Part shown: positions 27,581 to 36,708 of the stretch, in pieces
How the letters are laid out: every line of letters starts with the position of its first letter
Position numbering within the stretch: position 1 is the stretch's first letter
Assembly (NCBI RefSeq): GCF_020524885.1
Contig: NZ_JAIVKJ010000001.1
Coordinates: 372,001 to 436,000, forward strand
Reading direction: 5' to 3'
DNA length: 64,000 bases
Source: Microbulbifer elongatus
GTDB lineage: Bacteria; Pseudomonadota; Gammaproteobacteria; Pseudomonadales; Cellvibrionaceae
Translations under genes and position numbers: made by a program
Notes under the pieces: model-generated
Databases searched by the model: none
Told to the model about the DNA's origin: nothing
What the model saw: the letters and a program-made list of their open reading frames with translations, nothing else

Positions 27581-29761
27581 ATGAGTTATCAAGTACTGGC
27601 GCGCAAATGGCGGCCGCGGCTGTTCCGGGAGATGGTGGGGCAGGAGCATGTGCTACAGGCCCTGATCAACGCCCTGGATAACAATCGCCTGCATCACGCC
27701 TACCTGTTTGCCGGTACCCGGGGGGTGGGGAAGACCACCATCGCGCGGATTCTGGCCAAGTGCTTGAACTGTGAAACTGGCGTCAGCTCCGAACCCTGTG
27801 GCCAGTGTTCCGTGTGTACCGAGATTGCCGACGGCCGCTTTGTCGACCTGATCGAGGTAGATGCCGCATCCCGCACCAAGGTAGAAGATACCCGCGAGTT
27901 GCTGGAAAACGTTCAGTATGCGCCGACAAGAGGGCGCTACAAGGTGTACCTCATCGATGAGGTGCACATGCTGTCCAACAGCTCTTTCAACGCACTGCTG
28001 AAAACGCTCGAAGAGCCGCCGCCCCACGTCAAATTCCTGCTCGCCACCACGGATCCGCAGAAACTGCCGGTGACCGTCCTGTCCCGCTGCCTGCAGTTCA
28101 ATCTCAAGAATATGAGCCCGGAGCGCGTTGTAGAGCACTTGCGCTTTGTATTGGAAAAAGAACTGGTGCCGTTTGAAGAGGCTGCGCTCTGGCATCTTGG
28201 CCGCGCTGCGGATGGCAGTATGCGGGATGCCATGAGCCTCACCGATCAGGCTATCGCCTTCGGCGGTGGCAAAATCAGTGAGGGTGAAGTGTGGGCCATG
28301 CTCGGCACTCTGGATAGCACCCTGGTATGGAAGTTGGTCCGGGCCCTGGCGGAAGAGAATCCGTCTGCGCTGTTTGCCGCGGTAAACGAACTGTCCGAGC
28401 AGGCGCCGGACTATAGTGCGGCGCTGGCAGAGCTCGCCGCTATTCTGCACCGCATCGCCATCGCCCAGGTACTCCCGGAAGCCATTGACAATGCACTCGG
28501 CGATGCCGAGTTGCTGCAGCGCCACGCGGCCACCATGGCCGGGGAAAATGTGCAGCTGTTCTACCAGATGGCGTTGCTCGCCCGTCGCGACCTGCCCTTG
28601 GCACCGGATCCCCGCGGTGGCTTTGAAATGGCACTGTTGCGCATGCTCGCATTCAAACCGCAGGGTGTGGCCAATATTCCTACCGCCAGCTTGTCTGGCG
28701 CGAATCAGCAGGTCGCCAATCAACAAGGTGCAGGTCAGCAAGGCGCAAGCGCGCCTTCGCCACAACTTCAGTCCGGAGAGATACCTGCGACACCGGGGCC
28801 GGTGACGGACGCGCCGGTAGAGCGCGCAGCAGAACCTCAGCCGCAGCCGGCGAATGTACAGCCATCCTATCCTGAGGAAGTGCGTGAACAGGCGCCAGCA
28901 GATGACGCGCCGCCCTGGTCGGAAGATCCCGCGCCGCGACACTCTGCACAGGAATCGCCTGTAAAAAAGCCTGAAACTGACCGGTTGCCACAGTCTCCTG
29001 TGGCGGAAGCGGCCGTGTTGGTGGAAGAAAGTCCCCTGGAAGTTGGGGCAGGGACAGAAGAGCCCGCGCAAGAACAATCGGTGGAGCGACAGCCGCTGGA
29101 AAACGAACCAGCCGCTGGCATGTCGGCGCCACAGGCGATGGCGGCGGAAGTAGCTGAAGCTGAGATGGCAGTGCCCGCGGCTCAGATGGCAGCGCCCGCG
29201 GCGCAGGTGGGTGACCGAGCGGCCATGCGCGAGCTTCTTCGCCAGCAGGTAGCGGAAGTGGAATCCACGCCGAGTCAGCCATTTCAGCGCGAGACCGCCG
29301 TCGCTGGCGCAGTGCCTGAAGAATCACGCCCAGCGGTGCAGGAACCCGCTGCGGTTCCAGCTGCGCGTCTGGACGCACTGTCCCCCGGCAGCTGGCCGGC
29401 GATGTACCCGCAGGTGGGGGTGACCGGTATCCTTCACTCCATTGCCTCGCACCTGGAGCTGCTCGGGCGACAGGACAATATACTGTCGTTTACCCTGGAT
29501 CAGTCCTTCAGCAGTCTGTATGACGAAGGGCATCAGCGTCGCCTGGCCGATGTTCTCGGAGACTTTTTCGGTCAGCCGGTCACGGTCCATATCCAGGTGG
29601 GTGAAGTACACGGCGGCACTCCCGCACGACTGATTGCCGCTACCAAAGAGGCGCAACTGCTTTCTGCCCGCGATGCGCTGAATAAAGATCCTGTCGTGCA
29701 GGATCTGCAGGCAGAGCTGGGTGCGCAGCTGGTGCCGGAATCGGTGGAATATCTCGGGTAA
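27581..29761 (+). CDS. dnaX: DNA polymerase III subunits gamma and tau
   Basis: Clamp-loader ATPase of 726 residues (tau). Walker A is AGTRGVGKTT (about residues 44-53), the zinc-binding cysteines are Cys64, 73, 76 and 79, Walker B is LIDEVH (124-129) and the sensor region is LKTLEEPPPHVKFLLATTDP. Residues about 370-590 form a low-complexity Ala/Pro/Gln/Glu-rich linker, and the C-terminal ~130 residues are the tau domain V that binds the polymerase alpha subunit. A programmed -1 frameshift signal at 28963-28969 would also give a gamma form of about 464 residues. First gene of dnaX-ybaB-recR-rnd-ycgL-ycgN. Confidence 0.97.
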   Translation: MSYQVLARKWRPRLFREMVGQEHVLQALINALDNNRLHHAYLFAGTRGVGKTTIARILAKCLNCETGVSSEPCGQCSVCTEIADGRFVDLIEVDAASRTKVEDTRELLENVQYAPTRGRYKVYLIDEVHMLSNSSFNALLKTLEEPPPHVKFLLATTDPQKLPVTVLSRCLQFNLKNMSPERVVEHLRFVLEKELVPFEEAALWHLGRAADGSMRDAMSLTDQAIAFGGGKISEGEVWAMLGTLDSTLVWKLVRALAEENPSALFAAVNELSEQAPDYSAALAELAAILHRIAIAQVLPEAIDNALGDAELLQRHAATMAGENVQLFYQMALLARRDLPLAPDPRGGFEMALLRMLAFKPQGVANIPTASLSGANQQVANQQGAGQQGASAPSPQLQSGEIPATPGPVTDAPVERAAEPQPQPANVQPSYPEEVREQAPADDAPPWSEDPAPRHSAQESPVKKPETDRLPQSPVAEAAVLVEESPLEVGAGTEEPAQEQSVERQPLENEPAAGMSAPQAMAAEVAEAEMAVPAAQMAAPAAQVGDRAAMRELLRQQVAEVESTPSQPFQRETAVAGAVPEESRPAVQEPAAVPAARLDALSPGSWPAMYPQVGVTGILHSIASHLELLGRQDNILSFTLDQSFSSLYDEGHQRRLADVLGDFFGQPVTVHIQVGEVHGGTPARLIAATKEAQLLSARDALNKDPVVQDLQAELGAQLVPESVEYLG
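28950..29004 (+). promoter_or_regulatory. Programmed -1 ribosomal frameshift signal in dnaX
   Basis: The slippery heptamer A AAA AAG lies at 28963-28969 in the correct register (third base of Val461, then Lys462, Lys463). Slipping back one base gives AAA AAA GCC TGA, so translation stops after one extra residue. An internal Shine-Dalgarno-like AGGA lies at 28950-28953, 9 nt upstream, and a perfect 7-bp stem GCCACAG/CTGTGGC with a TCTC loop lies at 28987-29004. All three elements match the E. coli dnaX design, although the stem is further from the heptamer (17 nt). Confidence 0.85.
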
Positions 29762-29842
29762 GCCCGCAGACTGGCAGTTCGGGAGTGCGAACCCTCCCGG
29801 CTCGTAAAAAATATTAAACGCATTGAATGAACGGTGAATTTC

Positions 29843-30193
29843 ATGATTAAAGGTATGGGCGATTTGATGCAGCAGGCCCAGAAAATGCAGGCCGAGATGC
29901 AGGAACGCATGGAGAAGATGCAGAAAGAGCTGACCGAGCTGCGTGTTACCGGAGAGTCCGGTGCCGGCATGATCAAGGTCACCATGAACGGCCGCCACGA
30001 TGTAGTGGATGTGAATATTGACCAGAGCCTGCTCGGTGAAGACAAGGAAATGCTGGAAGACCTGCTGGCGGCAGCGGTCAACGACACTGTGCGCCGTGTT
30101 GAAGAGGCCAGCCAGAAGCTGCAGAAAGAGCAGATGGGTGGCCTGGCGTCCGGTATGAACCTGCCGGAAGGCTTCAAGTTCCCCTTCGGCTAA
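29843..30193 (+). CDS. ybaB: YbaB/EbfC nucleoid-associated protein
   Basis: Small DNA-binding protein of 116 residues that forms dimers and binds the nucleoid. The sequence [20 protein letters not shown] and [20 protein letters not shown] with the C-terminus [17 protein letters not shown] is diagnostic. I use the ATG at 29843, which gives the usual N-terminus and has GGTGA upstream; GTG at 29834 is also in frame. It sits between dnaX and recR as in most gammaproteobacteria, and a hairpin with a T-run follows. Confidence 0.93.
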   Translation: MIKGMGDLMQQAQKMQAEMQERMEKMQKELTELRVTGESGAGMIKVTMNGRHDVVDVNIDQSLLGEDKEMLEDLLAAAVNDTVRRVEEASQKLQKEQMGGLASGMNLPEGFKFPFG

Positions 30194-30218
30194 CACCGGC
30201 CCAAACATTAACTATCCG

Positions 30219-30244
30219 GGCCCGGTAAGGGCCTTTTTCTTTTC
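30219..30244 (+). terminator. Hairpin with T-run between ybaB and recR
   Basis: GGCCC (30219-30223) pairs with GGGCC (30229-30233), followed by TTTTTCTTTT. It could be a partial terminator that lowers recR expression relative to dnaX and ybaB. Confidence 0.6.
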
Positions 30245-30280
30245 CCGACCTGACGTCAACTATTTGGCCCAACGCACACT

Positions 30281-30883
30281 ATGTTCAGCCCCCTGATTGA
30301 AGACCTGATCCGCGCTCTGCGCTGCCTCCCCGGTGTCGGCCCCAAGTCTGCCCAGCGTATGGCCATGTACTTGCTGGAAAAGGATCGCGACGCGGCTGGG
30401 CTACTTGCCAGTTCCCTGCAGCAGGCAGTGGAAAAGGTCGGTCGCTGCAACCGCTGTCGTACATTAACGGAGCAGGATATTTGCTCCCTGTGCAACAACA
30501 CACGCCGCGATCACACACTGCTATGCGTGGTGGAAACACCGGCAGATGTGCTTGCCATCGAGCAGGCGGGCAATTACCACGGCCTGTACTTTGTTCTTCA
30601 CGGCCACCTTTCACCCATCGATGGCGTAGGCCCGGCGGATATCGGCCTGGATCTCCTTGGCGAGCGACTGGGGGAAAAGGAAGACGGTGGTATCAGTGAG
30701 CTGATTATCGCCACCAACCCCACAGTAGAGGGGGAGGCAACCGCACAATTTATTGCTGAGCGCGCTCGCGCCAAAGGCGTATCGGTGAGCCGCATTGCCC
30801 ACGGCGTGCCGATCGGTGGCGAGCTGGAATATATTGATGGCGGTACCCTGGCGCACGCCTTTAACAGCCGCACGGTGTTGTGA
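30281..30883 (+). CDS. recR: Recombination mediator RecR
   Basis: Protein of 200 residues, normal length. A helix-hairpin-helix ([20 protein letters not shown]) is followed by a four-cysteine zinc motif (CNRC..CSLC, about residues 57-72) and a Toprim domain ([18 protein letters not shown] to [11 protein letters not shown]). It works with RecO and RecF to load RecA on gapped DNA. Its TGA stop overlaps the ATG of rnd by one base, so the two are translationally linked. Confidence 0.96.
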   Translation: MFSPLIEDLIRALRCLPGVGPKSAQRMAMYLLEKDRDAAGLLASSLQQAVEKVGRCNRCRTLTEQDICSLCNNTRRDHTLLCVVETPADVLAIEQAGNYHGLYFVLHGHLSPIDGVGPADIGLDLLGERLGEKEDGGISELIIATNPTVEGEATAQFIAERARAKGVSVSRIAHGVPIGGELEYIDGGTLAHAFNSRTVL

Positions 30884-32019
30884 TGACGGACCTGAAAACT
30901 TCTTCGGTTGATACGACACCGGTATGGATCGATAGCAGTGAAGCACTGAAAGAATTGTGCGAGCGCCTGCGCACCCAGGGTGCGGTCGCGCTGGATACGG
31001 AATTTATGCGCAGCCGCACGTTTTATCCGCTGCCGGCGCTGGTACAACTCGGGGACGGCAAGTCCTGTTACCTTATCGATAATCTCGCCATCGAGGATCT
31101 CGAGCCCCTGCGCGCGCTGCTGCTGGATACCAGCGTGGTGAAGATCATGCACAGCTGCAGCGAAGACCTGGAGACACTGGATCGTCTTCTCGGGGCGGTA
31201 CCAGAGCCCATCTTCGACACTCAGATTGCCGCAGCAATTTCCGGCATGAGTGCCGGTCTGGGGTATGCGGCCACCGTAAACCAGTTGCTGCAGATCGACC
31301 TGCCGAAAAGCGAGACTCGCTCTGACTGGTTACAGCGCCCGCTTAGCGAGTCGCAAAAAAACTACGCGGCACTGGATGTTGCGTGGCTGCCGCTGGTGTA
31401 TGCCTTGCTGCTGAAAAAACTGCGTGAGCAGGAACGCCTGGAGTGGTTGCGGGAAGACTGTCGGGCCGTTGTCGAGGCTGCCAAAGCGCCGGAGGCCCCG
31501 GAACTGTATTACCGCAAGGTCAAAGGGGCCTGGCGACTGCGCCCGAATCAGCTCGCGGTGCTACAGGACCTGTGTGCCTGGCGTGAGCGCGAAGCGCGCG
31601 CCCGCAATATGCCGCGCAATCACCTGCTGAAAGAAAATGTTTGCATGAGCCTGGCCCAGGCCATGTCCAAATACCTGGCGACGCTGTCGCAGCCCGGCCT
31701 GGAGGGTAAAACTCTGCGCAAGTACGGCGATACCCTGCTGGAGATCATCGCCCGCGCCAGTGAGCGTGATGACCTGCCACAACGCCTGCCGCAGCCACTG
31801 AATCGCGAGCAAGGTGAGGTGCTGAAGCTTCTGCGCCAAAAGGTCAATGCACTGGCGGAAGCGGCGGGTTTGCCGCCGGAGATTCTGGTGCGCAAAAAAG
31901 AGCTTGAACAACTGGTGCAGGCGGCAACGCCTGAGCTGGAGGGCCGCCTGACCGGCTGGCGCCGTGCCATCGTTGGTGAGCCTCTACTTGAAGAACTGAA
32001 ATCCCTGAGAAATAGCTAG
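30883..32019 (+). CDS. rnd: Ribonuclease D
   Basis: 3'-5' exoribonuclease of 378 residues involved in tRNA 3' maturation. The DEDDy residues are visible: DTEF (motif I), KIMHSCSEDLETL (motif II, Asp) and NYAALDVAWL (motif III, Tyr and Asp). HRDC domains follow: RLRPNQLAVLQDLCAWRERE is the first and the C-terminal stretch the second. I use ATG 30883, which overlaps the recR stop; GTG 30880 is also possible. The last base overlaps the GTG of ycgL. Confidence 0.95.
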   Translation: MTDLKTSSVDTTPVWIDSSEALKELCERLRTQGAVALDTEFMRSRTFYPLPALVQLGDGKSCYLIDNLAIEDLEPLRALLLDTSVVKIMHSCSEDLETLDRLLGAVPEPIFDTQIAAAISGMSAGLGYAATVNQLLQIDLPKSETRSDWLQRPLSESQKNYAALDVAWLPLVYALLLKKLREQERLEWLREDCRAVVEAAKAPEAPELYYRKVKGAWRLRPNQLAVLQDLCAWREREARARNMPRNHLLKENVCMSLAQAMSKYLATLSQPGLEGKTLRKYGDTLLEIIARASERDDLPQRLPQPLNREQGEVLKLLRQKVNALAEAAGLPPEILVRKKELEQLVQAATPELEGRLTGWRRAIVGEPLLEELKSLRNS

Positions 32020-32309
32020 TGAAAGTCCTGTGTGATATCTACCGCAGCCCGCGGGAAAATGAAATGTACCTGTATGTGGAAAAGCAGCAGGGCCTCGAAG
32101 GTGTGCCGGAGAAGCTGATGGAATTGTTCGGCAAGCCAGTGCACGTTACCACCATGTTGTTGACCGCTGAGCGCAAACTTGCTCGCGCGGATGTGGAAAA
32201 GGTCATGCACGCGGTGCAGGATCAGGGCTACTATCTGCAGATGCCGCCGGTGGCCGACGATGAAATGCGGGCGATTGCCGCGCAGAACAGCAAGTTGCCG
32301 CGAGGCTGA
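32019..32309 (+). CDS. ycgL: YcgL-domain protein
   Basis: Protein of 96 residues with the YcgL fold (KVLCDIYRSPRENEMYLYVE, LLTAERKLARADVEKVM). GTG start overlaps the rnd stop codon by one base, so it is in the operon. In some bacteria YcgL is linked to RNase D-associated RNA processing; its exact role is not known. Confidence 0.9.
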   Translation: MKVLCDIYRSPRENEMYLYVEKQQGLEGVPEKLMELFGKPVHVTTMLLTAERKLARADVEKVMHAVQDQGYYLQMPPVADDEMRAIAAQNSKLPRG

Positions 32310-32318
32310 TCGAATACC

Positions 32319-32771
32319 GTGGTCAGCCAAAGGCCTTTCTGGCAGCGCAAAACCCTCGCGGAGATGACGGCCGCAGAGTGGGAATCCCTCTGTGACGGTT
32401 GTGGCCGCTGTTGCCTGCATCGCCTGGAAGAGGAAGAATCCGGTGAGGTATACACAACCTGCGTTTCCTGTAAATTGCTGGATACGCACAGCTGTCGGTG
32501 CAGCGACTATCCGAACCGCAAACAACAGGTGCCAGACTGCATCCAGCTGACACCGCAAGATGCCGCCGGGTTTACCTGGCTGCCGTCTACCTGTGCGTAT
32601 CGGATACTCGCTCAAGGTGGGCAGCTGCCGGAATGGCACCCGCTGGTTTCCGGTGACCCCGACAGTGTGCACAAGGCCGGTATCTCTGTGCAGGACAAGG
32701 TCGTCAGTGAGACGGAAGTGCACCCGGATGATTACGAAGATTACATCGTCACCTGGGTGGGTGACGAGTGA
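32319..32771 (+). CDS. ycgN: YcgN-family cysteine-cluster protein
   Basis: Protein of 150 residues with eight cysteines in the pattern CDGCGRCC..CVSCKLLDTHSCRCSDY..CIQLTP, the UPF0153/YcgN family likely to bind a metal or iron-sulfur cluster. GTG start, 9 bp after ycgL. Biochemical role unknown. Confidence 0.92.
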   Translation: MVSQRPFWQRKTLAEMTAAEWESLCDGCGRCCLHRLEEEESGEVYTTCVSCKLLDTHSCRCSDYPNRKQQVPDCIQLTPQDAAGFTWLPSTCAYRILAQGGQLPEWHPLVSGDPDSVHKAGISVQDKVVSETEVHPDDYEDYIVTWVGDE

Positions 32772-32882
32772 TCTTGAATGGTTGACCGCTCAACCGCTGT
32801 TCAGTCAAAGCCGCGACAATAGAAGTAAATAAGCAAAGCCAATACGTTAAACAAGAAAGCGCAAGGGAATTAGAGAAAAAGC

Positions 32883-33248
32883 ATGGCAGAAGAGTTCAAA
32901 ATGGCCTGGGCGATATACGCCGGTGGCGTGGTCATCCTGCTGGCCGCAGGGTGGTGGTTTATGCGGAACTGGAGTTGGTCCTGGGTGCGCAACCTGCTGT
33001 TGCTGGAAGCGGCCACTGTACTAATGGTGCCGGCTCGTGGGGTTGATCCAGCGGGGCCGCTGACCCCGATACTGCCGCTGTTTGTTTACCAGACCGTGTT
33101 TGAGGAAGAGGGGGCCACACCAGAGGTGGCGGCAAGCCTGGTATTTGCTGCCGGAGGAGCGTTTGCGGTAATGCTGATTGTGGGCATCGTCATGCTGATG
33201 GTACGCCGCCGCAAAGATCGTCCGATGACCGAGAGTGACCAGTACTGA
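32883..33248 (+). CDS. Two-helix membrane protein of unknown function
   Basis: Protein of 121 residues with two clear membrane helices (AIYAGGVVILLAAGWWFMRN at about 9-28 and LVFAAGGAFAVMLIVGIVML at about 86-105) separated by a periplasmic or cytoplasmic loop rich in Pro and Gly. The C-terminus is basic then acidic (MVRRRKDRPMTESDQY). I do not recognise a family. It stands 111 bp after ycgN and before the YLATT-like gene. Confidence 0.75.
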   Translation: MAEEFKMAWAIYAGGVVILLAAGWWFMRNWSWSWVRNLLLLEAATVLMVPARGVDPAGPLTPILPLFVYQTVFEEEGATPEVAASLVFAAGGAFAVMLIVGIVMLMVRRRKDRPMTESDQY

Positions 33249-33550
33249 TTGTCCATATCTTTGATTCAGCGCCAGGGTGTCGCGCAAGCGGTAACTGGCG
33301 CCATTTCCTCTCTTCTGCTGCGTCCTGCAGCTTCCGATCATCCAGCTAACTGCTATATCTAATAGAGCCCGCAGTAATCTCCCCCGCCATTTCTTTTGCG
33401 ATTTTTGGGTGGCGGAGTATTTGCCATTGCGGCGCCCAATGGCACTCAAGCCAATATGCACCCGGAAACGGCCCGGAAGCCGAAGAAAAACGCACCAAAC
33501 AGAGCACCAAACTAAGCAGTGCCTGCAGTGCATGAAATAAAGGGACAGGG
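33249..33550. other. 302-bp intergenic region, nothing recognised
   Basis: No open frame with protein-like composition on either strand and no clear terminator. It presumably holds the promoter of the next gene. Confidence 0.45.
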
Positions 33551-34231
33551 ATGCTCGATCACCTGCTAATACTGACCGCGGTCATGCTGGTCTCCGGTAT
33601 CCTCGGCGGCCTGGTCAACTACTATCAGATGCTGTTTACCGAGGAAGATCCCGCAGGGTTGGCCCGTTGCCTGATCATGGGCCTGTGCGGGGCTTTGATG
33701 GTGCCCATTTTCCTCAAGTTCACCCAGAGCGATCTGTTGATCGAAATCCAGGGTGATCCTTCCCGCTTGCTGATTTTCACCGGTTACTGCCTGCTCGCCG
33801 CCATCGCCTCGCGCATGTTTGTATTTAACGCCGCGCGCCGTCAGCTGCGGGATGCCAGCATTGCCCGTGCGCGCGTAGAAAACCTGGAGCAGGAGATTCG
33901 CGCGATGCAGCTGGAGATGATGCCGCTGCTGGAGCACGAGATCGAAGGTGATCCGGATCAGGGCCCAACCCTGGACTTCAACCAGATCCGCAAGCTGGAT
34001 GACAACGCCCTGCATGTACTGAGCCTGCTGAATAACGGCGACTGTGTGTTCCGCTCTCTCGCTGGCATGGTGCAGGAGGGGAACATGGAAACCAATTCCG
34101 TGGCCCGCGCCCTCAACAGCCTGCTGGTGCTGGAGATGGTTGGCAAAATCCACAGTCACCTGGGTATCCGCTGGTATATCACTGACAAGGGCCGCCAGGT
34201 GGTGCGCCGTCGCCGCGCGCAAGTAGCCTGA
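33551..34231 (+). CDS. Three-helix membrane protein with YLATT-like region, coiled coil and winged helix
   Basis: Protein of 226 residues. Residues 1-98 have three membrane helices (LLILTAVMLVSGILGGLVNY, ARCLIMGLCGALMVPIFLKF, SRLLIFTGYCLLAAIASRMF) with the pattern of the YEATS-like-associating three-TM (YLATT, 'YEATS-associated helix') family. A coiled coil follows (about 100-130, RQLRDASIARARVENLEQEI). The last ~80 residues form a winged helix (ALHVLSLLNNGDCVFRSLAG, SVARALNSLLVLEMVGKIHS, RWYITDKGRQVV). YLATT proteins were described computationally in predicted bacterial conflict systems; here the helix may instead sense a membrane signal. The family call is from memory of its pattern. Confidence 0.6.
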   Translation: MLDHLLILTAVMLVSGILGGLVNYYQMLFTEEDPAGLARCLIMGLCGALMVPIFLKFTQSDLLIEIQGDPSRLLIFTGYCLLAAIASRMFVFNAARRQLRDASIARARVENLEQEIRAMQLEMMPLLEHEIEGDPDQGPTLDFNQIRKLDDNALHVLSLLNNGDCVFRSLAGMVQEGNMETNSVARALNSLLVLEMVGKIHSHLGIRWYITDKGRQVVRRRRAQVA

Positions 34232-34428
34232 CCCTTTGTTGAGTCACCGGTAGGGCGGGCTCGAGATTTGCCGGTTTGTGACCCATCGTTATGGTTTGGT
34301 CGCAATATCCCTGCCCCCGCCCTCAAGCGTCATCCAATCTGACCGATTCCGCCTTTCGCCCCCTTGTGGGCATCCTTTACCATGATTGTTTTCGATCTTC
34401 AGGCTAATTGAGCGATATCGGAGCGATC

Positions 34429-35274
34429 ATGAAATTCACCGGAACCGACAGTTACGTCGCCACAGACGATCTGCAGATGGCGGTGGATGCCGCAGTGACC
34501 CTGCAGCGTCCACTTTTGATCAAGGGTGAGCCGGGCACGGGTAAAACGCTGCTGGCGGAAGAGGTGGCGAGCAGCCTGGGCCTGAAGCTGATCCAGTGGC
34601 ATATCAAGTCCACCACCAAGGCCCAGCAGGGCCTCTACGAATACGATGCGGTATCTCGCCTGCGGGACTCCCAGCTGGGGGTGGACCGGGTGCACGATAT
34701 CGGCAATTACATCAAGAAGGGCAAGCTGTGGGAGGCCTTTGAGGCCGACGAGCGGGTAGTGCTGTTGATCGATGAGATCGACAAGGCAGACATCGAGTTC
34801 CCCAACGACCTGCTGGTGGAAATCGACCGTATGCAGTTTTACGTATACGAAACCGGCGAGACCATCACTGCCAAGCAGCGCCCGATTGTGATCATCACGT
34901 CGAACAATGAGAAGGAATTGCCGGATGCGTTTTTACGCCGCTGTTTCTTCCATTACATCAGCTTCCCCGACCGTGCGACCATGCAGAAGATCGTGGATGT
35001 GCACTATCCGGAGATCAAGCACCAACTGGTGTCGGAGGCGATGGATATTTTCTTCCAGATCCGCGAGGTGCCGGGTCTCAAGAAAAAGCCGTCTACCTCT
35101 GAGTTGATCGACTGGCTGAAACTGCTGATGGCAGACGATATTTCCGAAGACGTTCTGAAAAATCGCGATGCGACTTCCGCGATTCCTCCGCTTTATGGCG
35201 CCTTGCTTAAGAACGAGCAGGATGTGCATATGTTGGAGCGTCTCGCTTTTATGGCGCGTCGGGAAGGGCGCTAA
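34429..35274 (+). CDS. MoxR-type AAA+ ATPase
   Basis: ATPase of 281 residues. Walker A is GEPGTGKT (33-40), Walker B is LLIDEIDK and the sensor 1 region VIITSNNEKELPDAFLRR. I choose the ATG at 34429 with GGAG 8 nt upstream; a TTG at 34408 is in frame. MoxR ATPases pair with VWA proteins, and the next gene encodes one, so they probably form a chaperone pair for metal insertion or complex assembly. The substrate is not obvious here. Confidence 0.92.
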   Translation: MKFTGTDSYVATDDLQMAVDAAVTLQRPLLIKGEPGTGKTLLAEEVASSLGLKLIQWHIKSTTKAQQGLYEYDAVSRLRDSQLGVDRVHDIGNYIKKGKLWEAFEADERVVLLIDEIDKADIEFPNDLLVEIDRMQFYVYETGETITAKQRPIVIITSNNEKELPDAFLRRCFFHYISFPDRATMQKIVDVHYPEIKHQLVSEAMDIFFQIREVPGLKKKPSTSELIDWLKLLMADDISEDVLKNRDATSAIPPLYGALLKNEQDVHMLERLAFMARREGR

Positions 35275-35347
35275 GCTCTGATTATGTGGCGGCGCCGCTA
35301 CCGGGTGCACCTTCTCCCCAACTCCTGAATAACGTCGAACCATTAGT

Positions 35348-36529
35348 ATGCTTATTGGGTTTTTCCTCAATCTCCGTCGCTACCAGTTACCGGTGTCTAT
35401 TACCGAACTGCTATCGCTGCTGGAAGCTCTGCAGCAGCGACTGGTGTACGCCAATCTGGATGACTTTTATTTCCTCGCGCGCACCTGCCTGGTGAAGGAC
35501 GAAAAGCACTTCGATAAGTTCGACCGCGCTTTCGCTGCTTATTTCAAAGACCTGGAAACCCTCGACGATATCCTTGAACAAATGATCCCTGAGGACTGGC
35601 TGCGTGCGGAATTCATGAAGCAGCTGAGCGAGGAAGAAAAGGCAAAAATCGAGTCCATGGGTGGACTTGAGAAAATGCTTGAGGAGTTCAAGAAACGCCT
35701 CGAGGAACAGAAGAAAAGACACAGCGGCGGCAACAAGTGGATCGGAACCGGTGGCACCAGCCCGTTCGGCAACAGCGGTTATCACCCCGGTGGTATTCGT
35801 GTCGGCGGCCAGAGTCGCAACAAGTCGGCGTCCAAGGTCTGGGAAAAGCGCCAGTTCCGCAACCTGGACGACAGCATCAGCCTCGGCACCCGCAATATTC
35901 AGGTTGCCCTGCGCAAACTGCGCAAGTTCGCGCGCACCGGCGCTGCGGAAGAGCTGGACCTGAATGACACCATTCGCTCCACCGCCCGCAACGCCGGCCT
36001 GCTGGATATCAAAATGGTGCCCGAGCGCCACAATGCGGTGAAGGTTCTGATCTTCTTCGACGTCGGCGGCTCCATGGATCCCTACGTAAAGCAGTGTGAG
36101 GAACTCTTCTCCGCCTGCCGCAGTGAGTTCAAGCACCTGGAATATTTCTATTTTCACAACTTTGTGTACGAGCACGTGTGGAAAGACAACCACCGCCGCT
36201 ATTCAGAATCCACCCCTCTGGTGGAAGTGTTGCGCACCTACGGCAAAGATTACAAAGTGATTTTCGTCGGCGACGCCGCCATGGCTCCTTATGAGATCAC
36301 CAGTCGCTTCGGCAGTGTAGAACACATGAACGAAGAGCCTGGCGCGGCCTGGATGCAGCGAGTTACCAATACCTACGAAAAACTTGTTTGGTTAAACCCC
36401 ACAGCCGAAGAGTACTGGCAGTACACCGCCAGTACGGGAATGACCCAGAAACTGGTGAACGGGCATATGTACCCGATGACGATTGAGGGGCTGGATAGGG
36501 CGATTGCCTACCTCGTAAAGGGGCGGTAA
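35348..36529 (+). CDS. CoxE-like VWA-domain protein
   Basis: Protein of 393 residues. The C-terminal half is a VWA domain with a MIDAS-type motif DVGGS (238-242; Asp-x-Gly-x-Ser replaced as DxGxS) and YFYFHNFVYEHVW, GKDYKVIFVGDAAMAPYEIT. The N-terminal half has helical sequence and a Gly-rich linker (about 127-165). Family members such as CoxE act with the upstream MoxR ATPase. A long inverted repeat follows the gene. Confidence 0.88.
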   Translation: MLIGFFLNLRRYQLPVSITELLSLLEALQQRLVYANLDDFYFLARTCLVKDEKHFDKFDRAFAAYFKDLETLDDILEQMIPEDWLRAEFMKQLSEEEKAKIESMGGLEKMLEEFKKRLEEQKKRHSGGNKWIGTGGTSPFGNSGYHPGGIRVGGQSRNKSASKVWEKRQFRNLDDSISLGTRNIQVALRKLRKFARTGAAEELDLNDTIRSTARNAGLLDIKMVPERHNAVKVLIFFDVGGSMDPYVKQCEELFSACRSEFKHLEYFYFHNFVYEHVWKDNHRRYSESTPLVEVLRTYGKDYKVIFVGDAAMAPYEITSRFGSVEHMNEEPGAAWMQRVTNTYEKLVWLNPTAEEYWQYTASTGMTQKLVNGHMYPMTIEGLDRAIAYLVKGR

Positions 36530-36566
36530 AAAGCTATCGGTTCGGAGTGCCGATCTTTAATGCGAA

Positions 36567-36678
36567 GGCCAAGTGCCGGGTGGAGATTTTCAGGAGCGTC
36601 GGCGACAGGGACGTCGCCGACGCAGCGTACAGGGATGTATTCACAGCGGTCCTGAAAATCTCCACCCGGCACTTGGCC
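36567..36678. repeat. 112-bp nested inverted repeat, probable bidirectional terminator or repeat element
   Basis: The outer arms at 36567-36595 and 36650-36678 are perfect 29-nt inverted repeats. Between them lies a second perfect 11-bp hairpin (GCGTCGGCGAC at 36596-36606 with GTCGCCGACGC at 36613-36623). It lies between the convergent VWA gene and POT gene. Nested perfect arms of this size are unusual for a terminator and look like a repeated genomic element. Confidence 0.8.
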
Positions 36679-36708
36679 GCTACAGATTGTCTTCAGGGCT
36701 CTAGAAAT

